Origin: Sporosarcina sp. FSL K6-1508
GTDB lineage: Bacteria; Bacillota; Bacilli; Bacillales_A; Planococcaceae
DNA length: 64,000 nt
Assembly: GCF_038007465.1 (NCBI RefSeq)
Contig: NZ_JBBOXF010000001.1
Location: 2,057,001 to 2,121,000 of the forward strand
Reading direction: 5' to 3'
This document shows, piece after piece, positions 8,784 through 16,516 of this stretch. Numbering within the stretch: the stretch's first letter is position 1; each line of letters begins with the position of its first letter. The notes beneath the pieces are model-generated. The model ran no database searches and was not told the DNA's origin. It saw only the letters and a list, made by a program, of their open reading frames with translations. Made by a program: the position numbers and the translations under genes.

Positions 8784-9686
8784 TTATTCATCCTCTTCAT
8801 ACCAAGGATTCAAATGAATCAAAACTTCATCCACATCTTCATTTTGATCCATTATGGTGTCTCTGATTTTATGAGCAACATCATGACCTTCTTGGATTGT
8901 CATCTCACCAGGAGCGCCTACACGCAGATCCACCAAAATATAATGACCATGTTCTCTTGCACGTAGACGGTCAATGCGTTTTACTTCGGGAATTGTCATG
9001 ATTAAAGCAGCGAATTCATCCAGTCTATCCTGACTTATATTTTTCTCCATAAGGACGTCCATTGCTTCTTTCCCAATTTCATACGCAAGTTTCAGCACTA
9101 AAAACGACACAATGATACCCGCAACAGGGTCACCGTAAGCTAGGAAGTGGATATTATACAAATCACCAATGAGTGCAAGCCCGATTCCCAAGACAGCTGC
9201 AAGGGAAGCGTAGACATCCGCTAAATGATCATACGCAGTTGCAATTAACCCTTTACTATTAGCCAATTTACCAATCCGAATCGTATAGACATACAAGGCA
9301 TGCTTCCAAATAAGAGAAATGAAGGCAGTTAGCAAAGCGATTAAACTGGCTTTTGCCGGTTCTGCAAAAAGCGCAGAAACCGCTTCATATGCAATATAAA
9401 TCGCGGCAATCCCTAAAATAAGTGCGACAATGGCAGAGCTGATTACTTCTGCTTTCCCATGTCCATAAGGATGATCATCATCTGCGGGCCGCTTGGATAT
9501 TCGCATTGAAGTTAAGGCAGCACCACTGGCAATCACATCGCCGGCGTTATGGAAACCATCAGCTAGAAGAACGGGACTTTGAAAAAGAAAGCCCACAACA
9601 AGTTTAATTACCGTTAGGAGGATATTGCTGATTAAACTTATCCAGACGGCAATTATTGAAGCACTTGCATGACTATGTTTATTCAT
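8784..9686 (-). CDS. CDF-family divalent cation exporter
   Basis: A proton-coupled exporter of divalent metals (Zn, Co, Fe or Mn). The 300-residue protein has six membrane segments, the metal-site HxxxD motif in LLADGFHNAGD (segment 2), and a second in segment 5 (YDHLADVYASLAAVLG). It also has the DDDHPYGHGKAE loop and a ferredoxin-like cytoplasmic C-terminal domain ending in HLNPWYEEDE. The start was set at MNKHSH because AGGAGG lies nine bases upstream; the in-frame extension to 9791 would run through a terminator hairpin. The metal cannot be assigned from sequence. Confidence 0.9.
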   Translation of the reverse strand: MNKHSHASASIIAVWISLISNILLTVIKLVVGFLFQSPVLLADGFHNAGDVIASGAALTSMRISKRPADDDHPYGHGKAEVISSAIVALILGIAAIYIAYEAVSALFAEPAKASLIALLTAFISLIWKHALYVYTIRIGKLANSKGLIATAYDHLADVYASLAAVLGIGLALIGDLYNIHFLAYGDPVAGIIVSFLVLKLAYEIGKEAMDVLMEKNISQDRLDEFAALIMTIPEVKRIDRLRAREHGHYILVDLRVGAPGEMTIQEGHDVAHKIRDTIMDQNEDVDEVLIHLNPWYEEDE

Positions 9687-9720
9687 CAATGATGACCTCC
9701 TATTGATATGTTTCCTAAGG

Positions 9721-9757
9721 GAAACAAAAAACCTTGACAGGCTTCTGTCAAGGTTTC
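9721..9757 (-). terminator. Leader terminator upstream of the CDF gene (possible attenuator)
   Basis: On the minus strand a perfect 12-bp stem (AAACCTTGACAG / CTGTCAAGGTTT) with a 4-base loop runs into TTTTTTGTTT, all 35 bases before the CDF start. No gene lies upstream on this strand to need it, so a conditional leader terminator is likely. No known metal riboswitch consensus was recognised in the 100 bases before it. Confidence 0.6.
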
Positions 9758-9882
9758 CGGGTATTCGTATAATCGTATCGGTGAAATGCATTCATATCAA
9801 TCACTCGCTAAATTAAGACGTTTTTTAATTGTAACATTGCTAAATTTAGACTTCAAGGAAAAGGATTCGGTCTTATTAACAT

Positions 9883-10184
9883 GTCTGTTGATTAACCAAA
9901 AGTAACCAGTAAATAACTGGATTACCCCCTAGCCACTACTTGTATAGTTGCGCTTTTGGATCGCTTTGGATTGAATGACTTCTATTACGATTACCGAGAT
10001 GTCAGGATGTGTAGGGATGCGACTTTGTCGCATCCCTACACACTTTTTCCGGTAATCGTATGGTGGCCCTTCATCCGTCGCGCTCCAAATGCATAAGTAC
10101 ACAGAGTGCTGAAGCTTTTTGGGACGAAAGAATAGTTGGCTTCTTAACTGGAGAAAAGCCGCCAAAGATGCAATTTTGGCGGCT
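9883..10184 (+). ncRNA. Candidate structured RNA element, copy 1
   Basis: No protein gene. The element starts with GTCTGTTGATTAACCA. An 11-bp outer stem (9986-9996 with 10050-10060) encloses a 16-bp perfect inner stem (10008-10023 with 10027-10042, loop TTT). Conserved single-stranded patches follow (GTCGCGCTCC at 10077; GAAAGAATAGTTGGC at 10126). The element ends in a hairpin with stem GCCGCCAAA/TTTGGCGGC around GATGCAAT. A diverged copy lies in inverted orientation at 10309-10612. All three helices differ in sequence between copies but stay paired, the hallmark of a conserved RNA (or DNA) structure. Strand, ends and promoter are inferred; no clear U-tract follows. Confidence 0.45.
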
Positions 10185-10308
10185 GATGCTTTCTATATGG
10201 ATATTTCTTTTATTATAAAAGAAGTGTCACTTTCTATAAGACATCACATGAATTAGATGCATAATCTTTACTAAGAGTAAGCAAGGAACACATTGTACAA
10301 AGTACTAG

Positions 10309-10612
10309 AGTGCCCGAAATTGCATCTTCGGGCACTTACACTCTTCATTGAGTGCCATCTATTCTTTTCTTCCAAAACAACTGCACTTTTCACTTGAACA
10401 TTGTAGGAACGCGACAGGCAACTATTCGCAACAGTATTACTGAAATGAGTGTGGCTAGAAGTGACGGAGTCACTTCTAGCCACACTAGGACCCCTCAGTA
10501 AATCTGTCATGAATAGTTAGTCGAAAGCGGGCCGGAAATAGTCCAGTGAAAATGAAGGTCATCAAGCCCTTCTCACTAGTGTTTTATGCAAATAAGTGGT
10601 TAATCAACAGAC
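10309..10612 (-). ncRNA. Candidate structured RNA element, copy 2 (inverted)
   Basis: Read on the minus strand it begins with the same GTCTGTTGATTAACCA, which here overlaps the stop codon of yndJ. An outer stem TTACTGA/TCAGTAA follows (10495-10501 with 10437-10443), enclosing a perfect 18-bp stem with a 3-base loop (10448-10486). The GTCGCGTTCC and GAAAAGAATAGATGGC patches come next. The terminal hairpin GTGCCCGAA/TTCGGGCAC holds the identical AAGATGCAATTT core. Order and spacing mirror copy 1, with compensatory stem changes. Confidence 0.45.
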
Positions 10613-12202
10613 GTGTCTTATTAAATACCTAATCGTTAAAAATGGGATTGAAAATAATCGCATAGTATGACAGGCGCTCAATGAACCATCTTTTCCGTCA
10701 CTAACGCTAAAGTCTTCATCAATCGGCAACTTGAATGCTTGATTCGAGAGAAAAGAGAGATAAATTCCCGCATCCGAATCATAAGAACTTTTCTTCTTGC
10801 TGGTCAGTTGTAAATCGTCCCCGACCTGATGCAATTCCAATATACCGGTCATCGTTGAAAATGGCAGCGGTAAGTCGATATTCATATACATTCGGCCAGC
10901 TTTTTCATGTTGAGAATAAAGTGCGACGAAAGCGGTTTCAGGACCGATTTTACGAATCCAAGCTCTTACTTTATCCCTGCCGTCCGCCGTATCTTGAAGG
11001 GCAATAACATCTCCAGTCATTTCAACCTGTCTGCCATGCAGAGGCAAATGGATCTGTTGTGTTTTTCTGCTCATCAGCTCGTAGACAAATGCAAACGGCT
11101 TAAACCATGAGCGCCATTTAATCGTTGCGAATAGCCGGTAATTAATAGTGTTTTCATAGAAATCAATAATCCGCGGGGAGAGTGTGTTGCATTGAAGAGA
11201 CGGTCCGTAGACCTTCATATCGTCGACAAGTCCTGGATGTTTTTCATGCAACATGCCTTCCAGAACCTGTTCACCTATAACCCGCTTCCCGCGAATACGA
11301 CTGATGGGAAAAGTGGGGGGATGAAAATTTGCAGCCGGGATAGTTATAGACCACCCGACAATACCAACTAACGCAAATACCAAGCAGTTCAAGACACCGT
11401 GAAAACGAAGCATGAAATCGATGTTCACGGATGTAAGCCCGAAGCCACTGCCAAGTGCATATAACAACGAAAAGATGATAGTCACTCCGAGTGCACCAAA
11501 CGAAATTCGAATGAGCCACTTTTGCACATGGTTTTTGAAGGGCGTTTTCCAAGCAATAAAAATGAGTCCGCTTAACCCGATAATGTATAATCCGACTGAT
11601 AGCAGCTCAATCCACCTAGAAAATGTAATGCCAATCGCAACAAGAAGTGGTGATACTAAAATAATCGTACACATTATCCTAAAGAACGGAGGTTTATAAA
11701 TCCTCCCCAGTAAGCCAATGAAAATCGGAAGCAAAAATGCGGAATAATGAAAGTGAATGCCAGTCAACCATGTAATGAGTGGGCTGAATCCGGTATCGAT
11801 ACCAGTCACGTAAGCAAAGAACCAAGCGCCGCCGAGTGATATATAAACAAGCCCCGCATCAATTGCGAACTCTTCCAGATTCGTAAATCCTCTATTGAAA
11901 AACCGAGTCAACCCATACAGGGCGATAACAAATGTGAACGCTAAATAAATTGCCGCTAGCAGGCCATCCCACTTTGAGCCAGGTACTATGTGCAATAACG
12001 CTACCGCTAGATATGCAGGAATAGCAAAATAATAATAGTGTTGAGAAAACCAGTTTTCCTTTTCCATAACGAAACGTATTGCGATTGGGACATAGACCAG
12101 TTGCGCGATCGTTAGCATAAGAAAAGGCCATGGGTTCAAGCTGAAAAAGGCTACACTAACAAATAACACACTATGTATGAGTGCAAACTTACACATCGTC
12201 AT
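10604..12202 (-). CDS. yndJ: YndJ-like multispanning membrane protein
   Basis: A 532-residue protein with about ten membrane segments in the first 310 residues and a soluble C-terminal domain of about 200 residues. It resembles B. subtilis YndJ, and the three-gene order yndG-yndH-yndJ is conserved. The function is not established. The start was placed at the ATG overlapping the yndH stop (ATGACGATGTGTAA), which implies translational coupling; in-frame ATGs at 12241 and 12223 would lengthen the overlap. The final codons overlap the 5' end of the inverted structured element. Confidence 0.78.
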   Translation of the reverse strand: MTMCKFALIHSVLFVSVAFFSLNPWPFLMLTIAQLVYVPIAIRFVMEKENWFSQHYYYFAIPAYLAVALLHIVPGSKWDGLLAAIYLAFTFVIALYGLTRFFNRGFTNLEEFAIDAGLVYISLGGAWFFAYVTGIDTGFSPLITWLTGIHFHYSAFLLPIFIGLLGRIYKPPFFRIMCTIILVSPLLVAIGITFSRWIELLSVGLYIIGLSGLIFIAWKTPFKNHVQKWLIRISFGALGVTIIFSLLYALGSGFGLTSVNIDFMLRFHGVLNCLVFALVGIVGWSITIPAANFHPPTFPISRIRGKRVIGEQVLEGMLHEKHPGLVDDMKVYGPSLQCNTLSPRIIDFYENTINYRLFATIKWRSWFKPFAFVYELMSRKTQQIHLPLHGRQVEMTGDVIALQDTADGRDKVRAWIRKIGPETAFVALYSQHEKAGRMYMNIDLPLPFSTMTGILELHQVGDDLQLTSKKKSSYDSDAGIYLSFLSNQAFKLPIDEDFSVSDGKDGSLSACHTMRLFSIPFLTIRYLIRHVC

Positions 12203-12803
12203 CGGTAGAAAACATCCCTTCATACGAAAAAACAATTCCAATCAAAGGATTCCGTACTCTAACATGAATATGATAAAGCCCTAATTCATCGTCAAACCGC
12301 TCGATGATTGTTGCAAGCCCTTGAAATATCCGTGGCAATGGAATTTCTAACTTTCCAAGAACAAGCCGCTGACGCAGCGATCTAATCGTTAAACTTCCAT
12401 TGTTTGTTACTAGAAAGCCCAAATCAGCATATAGGAGGGACGGTTCACCAAGGTAATCCCGGATGATAAGCCGCTCTTTGTCAAAACTCATACGCGCATT
12501 AAAATAACGTCTTCTATTTCCGAAATGAAAAATGCGTTCCCAATGTACTTGGCTTTCACCATTCTCTCCAACAAACGCTTTATTCGTTATTGTAAATGGA
12601 ATGTCTTTTCCCCGTTCAGGGAAAAGCAATTTCCAACTAACACCTGCTCGAAAAATCGGATACATCCATTTCGGTCCGCCGCTGATTTTTTTCATAATAC
12701 CCGATGCTTTAAATGAAGTACCTGACGGCAGGTCATACCTTTTTTGTAGCATCGGATGTAGCCGATTGAAATCGTCACCCAATGCTTGTCTGAAAATTGA
12801 CAT
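12189..12803 (-). CDS. yndH: YndH-like DUF4166 protein
   Basis: A 204-residue soluble protein matching the DUF4166 pattern, starting SIFRQALGDDFNRLHPMLQKRY, with GPKWMYPIFR and QVHWERIFHF further on. DUF4166 domains often accompany SRPBCC or lipid-related proteins, but no activity is known. The start was chosen at ATG 12803 after GGTGAGGTGG; the longer frame would overlap yndG. Middle gene of the yndGHJ unit. Confidence 0.82.
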   Translation of the reverse strand: MSIFRQALGDDFNRLHPMLQKRYDLPSGTSFKASGIMKKISGGPKWMYPIFRAGVSWKLLFPERGKDIPFTITNKAFVGENGESQVHWERIFHFGNRRRYFNARMSFDKERLIIRDYLGEPSLLYADLGFLVTNNGSLTIRSLRQRLVLGKLEIPLPRIFQGLATIIERFDDELGLYHIHVRVRNPLIGIVFSYEGMFSTDDDV

Positions 12804-12813
12804 GAAGTCCACC

Positions 12814-13716
12814 TCACCTTTTTCGTTTACAGCTTCTCGCTGAAGGAACATCTTTACTTATGAATAACCCAATAAGAGAAAGAACAATCAGTGATAAATT
12901 GAACGTTAGCGGGTTGAATGGATGGATTGCAGATGCCGGTACAGCAATGATTGCCGCTATCGTCAATAACGGAAATAAAATCAGCTGCAATGTAAATAAA
13001 TGCTTCTTATTTCGATAAAGTAGCCAACTGATTCCGAGTAGCACCTCTGCAATGCCAATTAGCAGTACCGACGTCGTAATTCCTTTCTCCGATAATTCCA
13101 AAACGCTCCCGATCATCGCCCTTTCTTCTTCATGCATTCCGATAATTTTAGGAACGAGTCCTTGGTAGATCCAAATGAATGCAAATAATAGCGTCATTAA
13201 ATAGGTACTGAAAAATCGCATGTATTGTGAGCGGGGGGCTTCGCCTCGTTCAAGCCATCGCTTTAACACATCAAAACTAAGCGCGGTTGCCCAGCCAATA
13301 AGCGGGCGAAAAGCCAGATTATCAACGACTTCGCCAACACGGCCAAAATTGACGTCGTAATCATACTGCGTAAAAAATTTCACGCCTTCTTTTTGAGGTT
13401 CATATTTCCAAAAGCCGCGTCCTTCTCGGATAGGGGAGATGCATTGCTCCGTACCGAATTGAAGGGAAGACGATCGCGTGCCATCATCCTTGTGGAACGT
13501 TCCAACACTTTTCCCCCAGCCTTCCACATTGATGAAAGGACCGGCTGTCCGTGAATACACAAACTGCTGTGGCTGGCCTTCTTCTTTTGGCAAATAGGTA
13601 ATTGAAGAGAAACGTAAATCCCATTGTTCGTGCATATCCGGTTTTTGCGATGCGTCCCATACTTTTTCAATCTCCGCATGAATCGATATTTCAACATATA
13701 TCGGCTTTTTTTTCAT
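12814..13716 (-). CDS. yndG: YndG-like SRPBCC/DoxX-type membrane protein
   Basis: A 300-residue protein. An SRPBCC (START-like) domain spans residues 1-150, with the typical opening YVEISIHAEIEKVWDASQKPDMHEQWDLRF. Four membrane segments follow, resembling a DoxX-like module (about 165-295). SRPBCC folds bind hydrophobic ligands, so a lipid or small-molecule role at the membrane is plausible but unproven. The start was set at the ATG nine bases after an alternative GTG; GAGGTGAG precedes it. First gene of yndGHJ. Confidence 0.8.
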   Translation of the reverse strand: MKKKPIYVEISIHAEIEKVWDASQKPDMHEQWDLRFSSITYLPKEEGQPQQFVYSRTAGPFINVEGWGKSVGTFHKDDGTRSSSLQFGTEQCISPIREGRGFWKYEPQKEGVKFFTQYDYDVNFGRVGEVVDNLAFRPLIGWATALSFDVLKRWLERGEAPRSQYMRFFSTYLMTLLFAFIWIYQGLVPKIIGMHEEERAMIGSVLELSEKGITTSVLLIGIAEVLLGISWLLYRNKKHLFTLQLILFPLLTIAAIIAVPASAIHPFNPLTFNLSLIVLSLIGLFISKDVPSARSCKRKR

Positions 13717-13794
13717 CACACTCACCTCATCGTGTTGTTTATAATACTTACGGCAATCGTGTCTCTACTAGTATATAACGAAGGAGAATCGTCG

Positions 13795-13875
13795 ATGTTA
13801 CCTATACTACATCTTTTTAGAATAAAGCATCTCGATTTTAGGAGAATACGTAGAAAGTATGAAATTATAGTATAG
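13795..13875 (+). CDS. Possible 26-aa leader peptide before argH
   Basis: ATG preceded by AAGGAGAATCGTCG (good RBS, nine-base spacing). It encodes a 26-residue basic peptide (MLPILHLFRIKHLDFRRIRR plus six residues) containing six Arg. It lies about 110 bases upstream of argH. An Arg-rich leader ahead of an arginine gene invites an attenuation hypothesis, but no terminator/antiterminator pair was seen between them. Confidence 0.3.
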   Translation: MLPILHLFRIKHLDFRRIRRKYEIIV

Positions 13876-13948
13876 TTCTATAGAGAGTTCACGCAAGTTG
13901 CTCTATTGATTGTTGCAATCGTGTAGAATGATACTTATAATACATATA

Positions 13949-13968
13949 AATGAATAATAATACATTCG
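13949..13968 (+). promoter_or_regulatory. Candidate ARG box upstream of argH
   Basis: AATGAATAATAATACATTCG resembles the ArgR/AhrC box (TGAAT plus AT-rich centre plus ATTC) and sits just before the argH RBS. Confidence 0.5.
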
Positions 13969-13983
13969 AGAGGTTGATTATAC

Positions 13984-15312
13984 ATGAAACTTTGGGGTGG
14001 ACGTTTTACGAGTCGGGCGGATGAAATAATGGAGCAATTTAATACATCACTACCTGTTGACCATAGATTGTATAAGGAAGATATCGCGGGTAGCTTAGCG
14101 CATGTTACGATGCTGGTACACTGCGACTTATTGACACCAGGAGAAGGCGAGCTGCTCGTAGACGGGCTTGAATCCATCTTGGAGGATATCGAAACGGGGA
14201 CAATTAAAATAGAAGGCAACTACGAGGATATCCATTCATTCGTCGAAATGCATTTGACGGAACGAATTGGGGAAACAGGAAAGAAATTGCACACAGCCCG
14301 TAGCCGGAACGATCAAGTGGCTGTTGACATGCGCTTATATGCGAAAGGCAAAGCAGTGGAAGTGATAGATAGTCTTCAAATACTCATCGATTCACTGGCT
14401 GACAAAGGGGCGGCTAACAATGTGATTATGCCGGGCTATACGCATTTGCAGCGCGCACAAGTCGTAACATTCGGTCATCATTTGGGTGCATATGCGCAAA
14501 TGTTCAAAAGGGATAAAAAGCGTGTTGGAAATGCGCTTGAAATTTTGGATGAAAATCCGCTCGGCTGTGGAGCACTTGCTGGTACAACGCACAACATCGA
14601 CCGTGATGTGACAACGGCGTTATTAGGTTTTGAAAAACCGGTGGACAACTTCCTTGACGGTGTCAGTGATCGTGATTATTTACTTGAACTCATGTCGGAT
14701 TTTTCAATTATCATGATGCATTTGAGTCGCTTGAGTGAAGAACTTATTTTGTGGAGCAGTCAGGAATTTAAATTCATCGATATGGCAGATGCTTATTCGA
14801 CAGGAAGCAGTATCATGCCGCAAAAGAAAAATCCTGATGCTGCGGAATTAATTCGCGGGAAAACGGGGCGTGTCTATGGCTCATTGTTCGCATTACTGAC
14901 AACGTTGAAAGGCCTGCCGCTTACTTATAACAAAGACATGCAAGAGGATAAAGAACAATTTTTCGACGCACTTGATACTGTGCTGGACTGTATTGAAATC
15001 ATGTCTAAAATGATCGATACGCTACAGGTCAATGCGGATAATATGAAAGCAGCGATTAAAGCTGGTTTTCTTAATGCAACCGAAGTTGCGGATTATTTAG
15101 TAGGTAAAGGGACGGCATTCCGCGATGCACACGAAATCGTTGGAAAACTGATCATTTACTGCGAGCAACAACAGAAAGCAATTGAGGATTTGACGGTCGA
15201 AGAGTTAGCCAAGTTCAGTGAGCAAATTACAGATGACATATATGATTATATTGATTACGAAAATATTATTACTAAAGGGAATAAGCACCTGATGAAGCAA
15301 GTGGTGGAATAA
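13984..15312 (+). CDS. argH: Argininosuccinate lyase
   Basis: Last step of arginine synthesis: argininosuccinate to arginine plus fumarate. The 442-residue protein has the fumarase/aspartase superfamily layout. The N-terminal signature is KLWGGRF, then HTARSRNDQVAVDMRLY, then the mobile loop GSSIMPQKKNPD, which contains the catalytic Ser (about 278-289). It is slightly shorter than the usual 455-465 residues. No argG is present in the window, so argG/argH are unlinked here, unlike many Bacillales. A candidate ARG box precedes it. Confidence 0.96.
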   Translation: MKLWGGRFTSRADEIMEQFNTSLPVDHRLYKEDIAGSLAHVTMLVHCDLLTPGEGELLVDGLESILEDIETGTIKIEGNYEDIHSFVEMHLTERIGETGKKLHTARSRNDQVAVDMRLYAKGKAVEVIDSLQILIDSLADKGAANNVIMPGYTHLQRAQVVTFGHHLGAYAQMFKRDKKRVGNALEILDENPLGCGALAGTTHNIDRDVTTALLGFEKPVDNFLDGVSDRDYLLELMSDFSIIMMHLSRLSEELILWSSQEFKFIDMADAYSTGSSIMPQKKNPDAAELIRGKTGRVYGSLFALLTTLKGLPLTYNKDMQEDKEQFFDALDTVLDCIEIMSKMIDTLQVNADNMKAAIKAGFLNATEVADYLVGKGTAFRDAHEIVGKLIIYCEQQQKAIEDLTVEELAKFSEQITDDIYDYIDYENIITKGNKHLMKQVVE

Positions 15313-15332
15313 GAGCAGGCGGATAGTTATGC

Positions 15333-15457
15333 ATATCGTCGGTCTGCGGTGGTATATGATCGGTTGGCAAGGGGATATGATCGGTCTCCGATGATATATG
15401 ATCGTTTGGCGAGAGATACGGTCGGTCTCCCATGATATATGGTCACTCCAACAGTAC
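15333..15457. repeat. Six-unit degenerate tandem repeat, 21-bp period
   Basis: The motif ATATGATCGGTYTSC recurs with starts at 15333, 15354, 15375, 15396, 15416 and 15437, i.e. 21, 21, 21, 20 and 21 bases apart. It lies in the convergent gap between argH and fabI. Two more units with the same period lie at 53119 and 53140, also in a convergent gap. Confidence 0.75.
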
Positions 15458-15478
15458 AACCCTTTCCTTATGTAAATA

Positions 15479-15522
15479 AAAAAAGCTTGAAAGGACAAAT
15501 TCGTCTTTTCAAGCTTTTTTGT
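15479..15522. terminator. Bidirectional terminator between argH and fabI
   Basis: AAAAAGCTTGAAA-GGAC ... GTC-TTTTCAAGCTTTTTT, a long AT-flanked hairpin with A-run and T-run on either side. Confidence 0.9.
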
Positions 15523-16301
15523 TATCCCATAATATTATAGCCGGCATCTACATAAATGATTTCACCTGTAACACCGCGAGACAGGTTACTCAAAGTGACC
15601 AACGTCATTTCAGCCACTTCTTCTTGTGTGACATTGCGTTTTAACGGGGCTTGTTCTTCAATTTGAGTCAAAATCGTATTGAAGGAAGCAATGCCTTTTG
15701 CAGACAGCGTACGGATGGCCCCGGCAGAAATTGCATTGACACGGATATTTTCTTTCCCCAAATCGAACGCCAAGTATTTTACGGATGCTTCAAGTGCCGC
15801 TTTTGCAACACCCATCACATTATAGCCGTCAAGCACGCGCTGTGCGCCCAAATAACTCATCGTTACAATAGAACCGCCGTCTGTCATGAATGGACGGGCT
15901 TCTCTGGCTGTTGCGATGAGCGAATAAGAACTTGTGTCCTGTGCAAATGCATAACCGCTTCTCGTAGTCTCCACAAAGTCATTTTTCAAATCCTCAGCAT
16001 GTGCAAATGCAAGTGAATGGACAACACCGTGAATGGTACCGACTTCAGCGCCGATTTTCACGAATGCCTCGTGGATACTTTCATCCTCATTAACATCACA
16101 CTGCACAATCATTTTCGCTTCAAAATCGGCTGCACTTAATAGTTTTTCAAGTTTAGCAAGTGAACGCTCTTTGCGATAGGTGAAAATAACATTTGCACCG
16201 ACTGAAAAGAGTGTTTTTGCCACTCCCCAAGCAAGGCTTCGCTCATTCGCTACCCCCATTACAACAATATTTTTACCTTTAATTTTAAGTAAATCTTCCA
16301 T
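15522..16301 (-). CDS. fabI: Enoyl-[acyl-carrier-protein] reductase (NADH)
   Basis: Reduces trans-2-enoyl-ACP in type II fatty acid synthesis. The 259-residue protein is an atypical short-chain dehydrogenase. It has the cofactor motif MGVANERSLAWG (15-26), CDVNEDES, and the FabI-type active site Y160-x6-K167 (YNVMGVAK) plus Y150. AGGAGG precedes the ATG. A FapR-type operator lies over the transcription start region, so malonyl-CoA-responsive control is expected. It sits between argH and argC on the opposite strand and splits the arginine genes. Confidence 0.96.
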   Translation of the reverse strand: MEDLLKIKGKNIVVMGVANERSLAWGVAKTLFSVGANVIFTYRKERSLAKLEKLLSAADFEAKMIVQCDVNEDESIHEAFVKIGAEVGTIHGVVHSLAFAHAEDLKNDFVETTRSGYAFAQDTSSYSLIATAREARPFMTDGGSIVTMSYLGAQRVLDGYNVMGVAKAALEASVKYLAFDLGKENIRVNAISAGAIRTLSAKGIASFNTILTQIEEQAPLKRNVTQEEVAEMTLVTLSNLSRGVTGEIIYVDAGYNIMG

Positions 16302-16343
16302 AGTAACCTCCTGAGTAGGTATTGAAAATGTATATACCTATTA

Positions 16344-16360
16344 TTAGTACCAGATGCTAA
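16344..16360 (-). promoter_or_regulatory. FapR operator of fabI
   Basis: TTAGTACCAGATGCTAA closely follows the 17-bp FapR consensus (TTAGTACCTGATACTAA). On the minus strand it lies just downstream of a TTCACA-18-TATAAT promoter (TATAAT at 16367-16372), the usual position for FapR repression. Confidence 0.85.
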
Positions 16361-16409
16361 ATAAATTATAGCATATCTGTTCAGATATTGTGAATAGCTG
16401 CAAATAAAA

Positions 16410-16427
16410 ATGAAAACGTATTCAAAA
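16410..16427 (+). promoter_or_regulatory. Candidate ARG box upstream of argC
   Basis: AATGAAAACGTATTCAAA has the TGAA-n5-ATTCA symmetry of ArgR/AhrC boxes. It lies 31 bases upstream of the argC -35. Confidence 0.5.
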
Positions 16428-16457
16428 CTGAAATATTGGTAATATATAAAAATACAG

Positions 16458-16486
16458 TTGACTTTATAATTATGCATACATATAAT
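16458..16486 (+). promoter_or_regulatory. argCJBD promoter
   Basis: TTGACT (16458-16463), 17-base spacer, perfect TATAAT (16481-16486), 30 bases before the argC start. Confidence 0.82.
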
Positions 16487-16516
16487 AAGCTTAACTTGTA
16501 AATAGGGGTGATTGGA

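Noticed and set aside
9760..9860. NiCo or Mn riboswitch upstream of the CDF gene
   Set aside because: I could not match either consensus; only the terminator hairpin is supported.
10008..10042. Hairpin read as a simple plus-strand terminator (T5 follows)
   Set aside because: No plus-strand gene precedes it, the T-run lies inside an outer stem, and the same architecture recurs inverted at 10448-10486 without a T-run.
9929..10510. Two minus-strand open frames (78 and 79 codons)
   Set aside because: No RBS, and both run through hairpin arms of the structured elements; coding is not needed to explain them.
15333..15457. CRISPR array
   Set aside because: Units are adjacent and degenerate with a 21-bp period; there are no unique 30-40-bp spacers and no cas genes.
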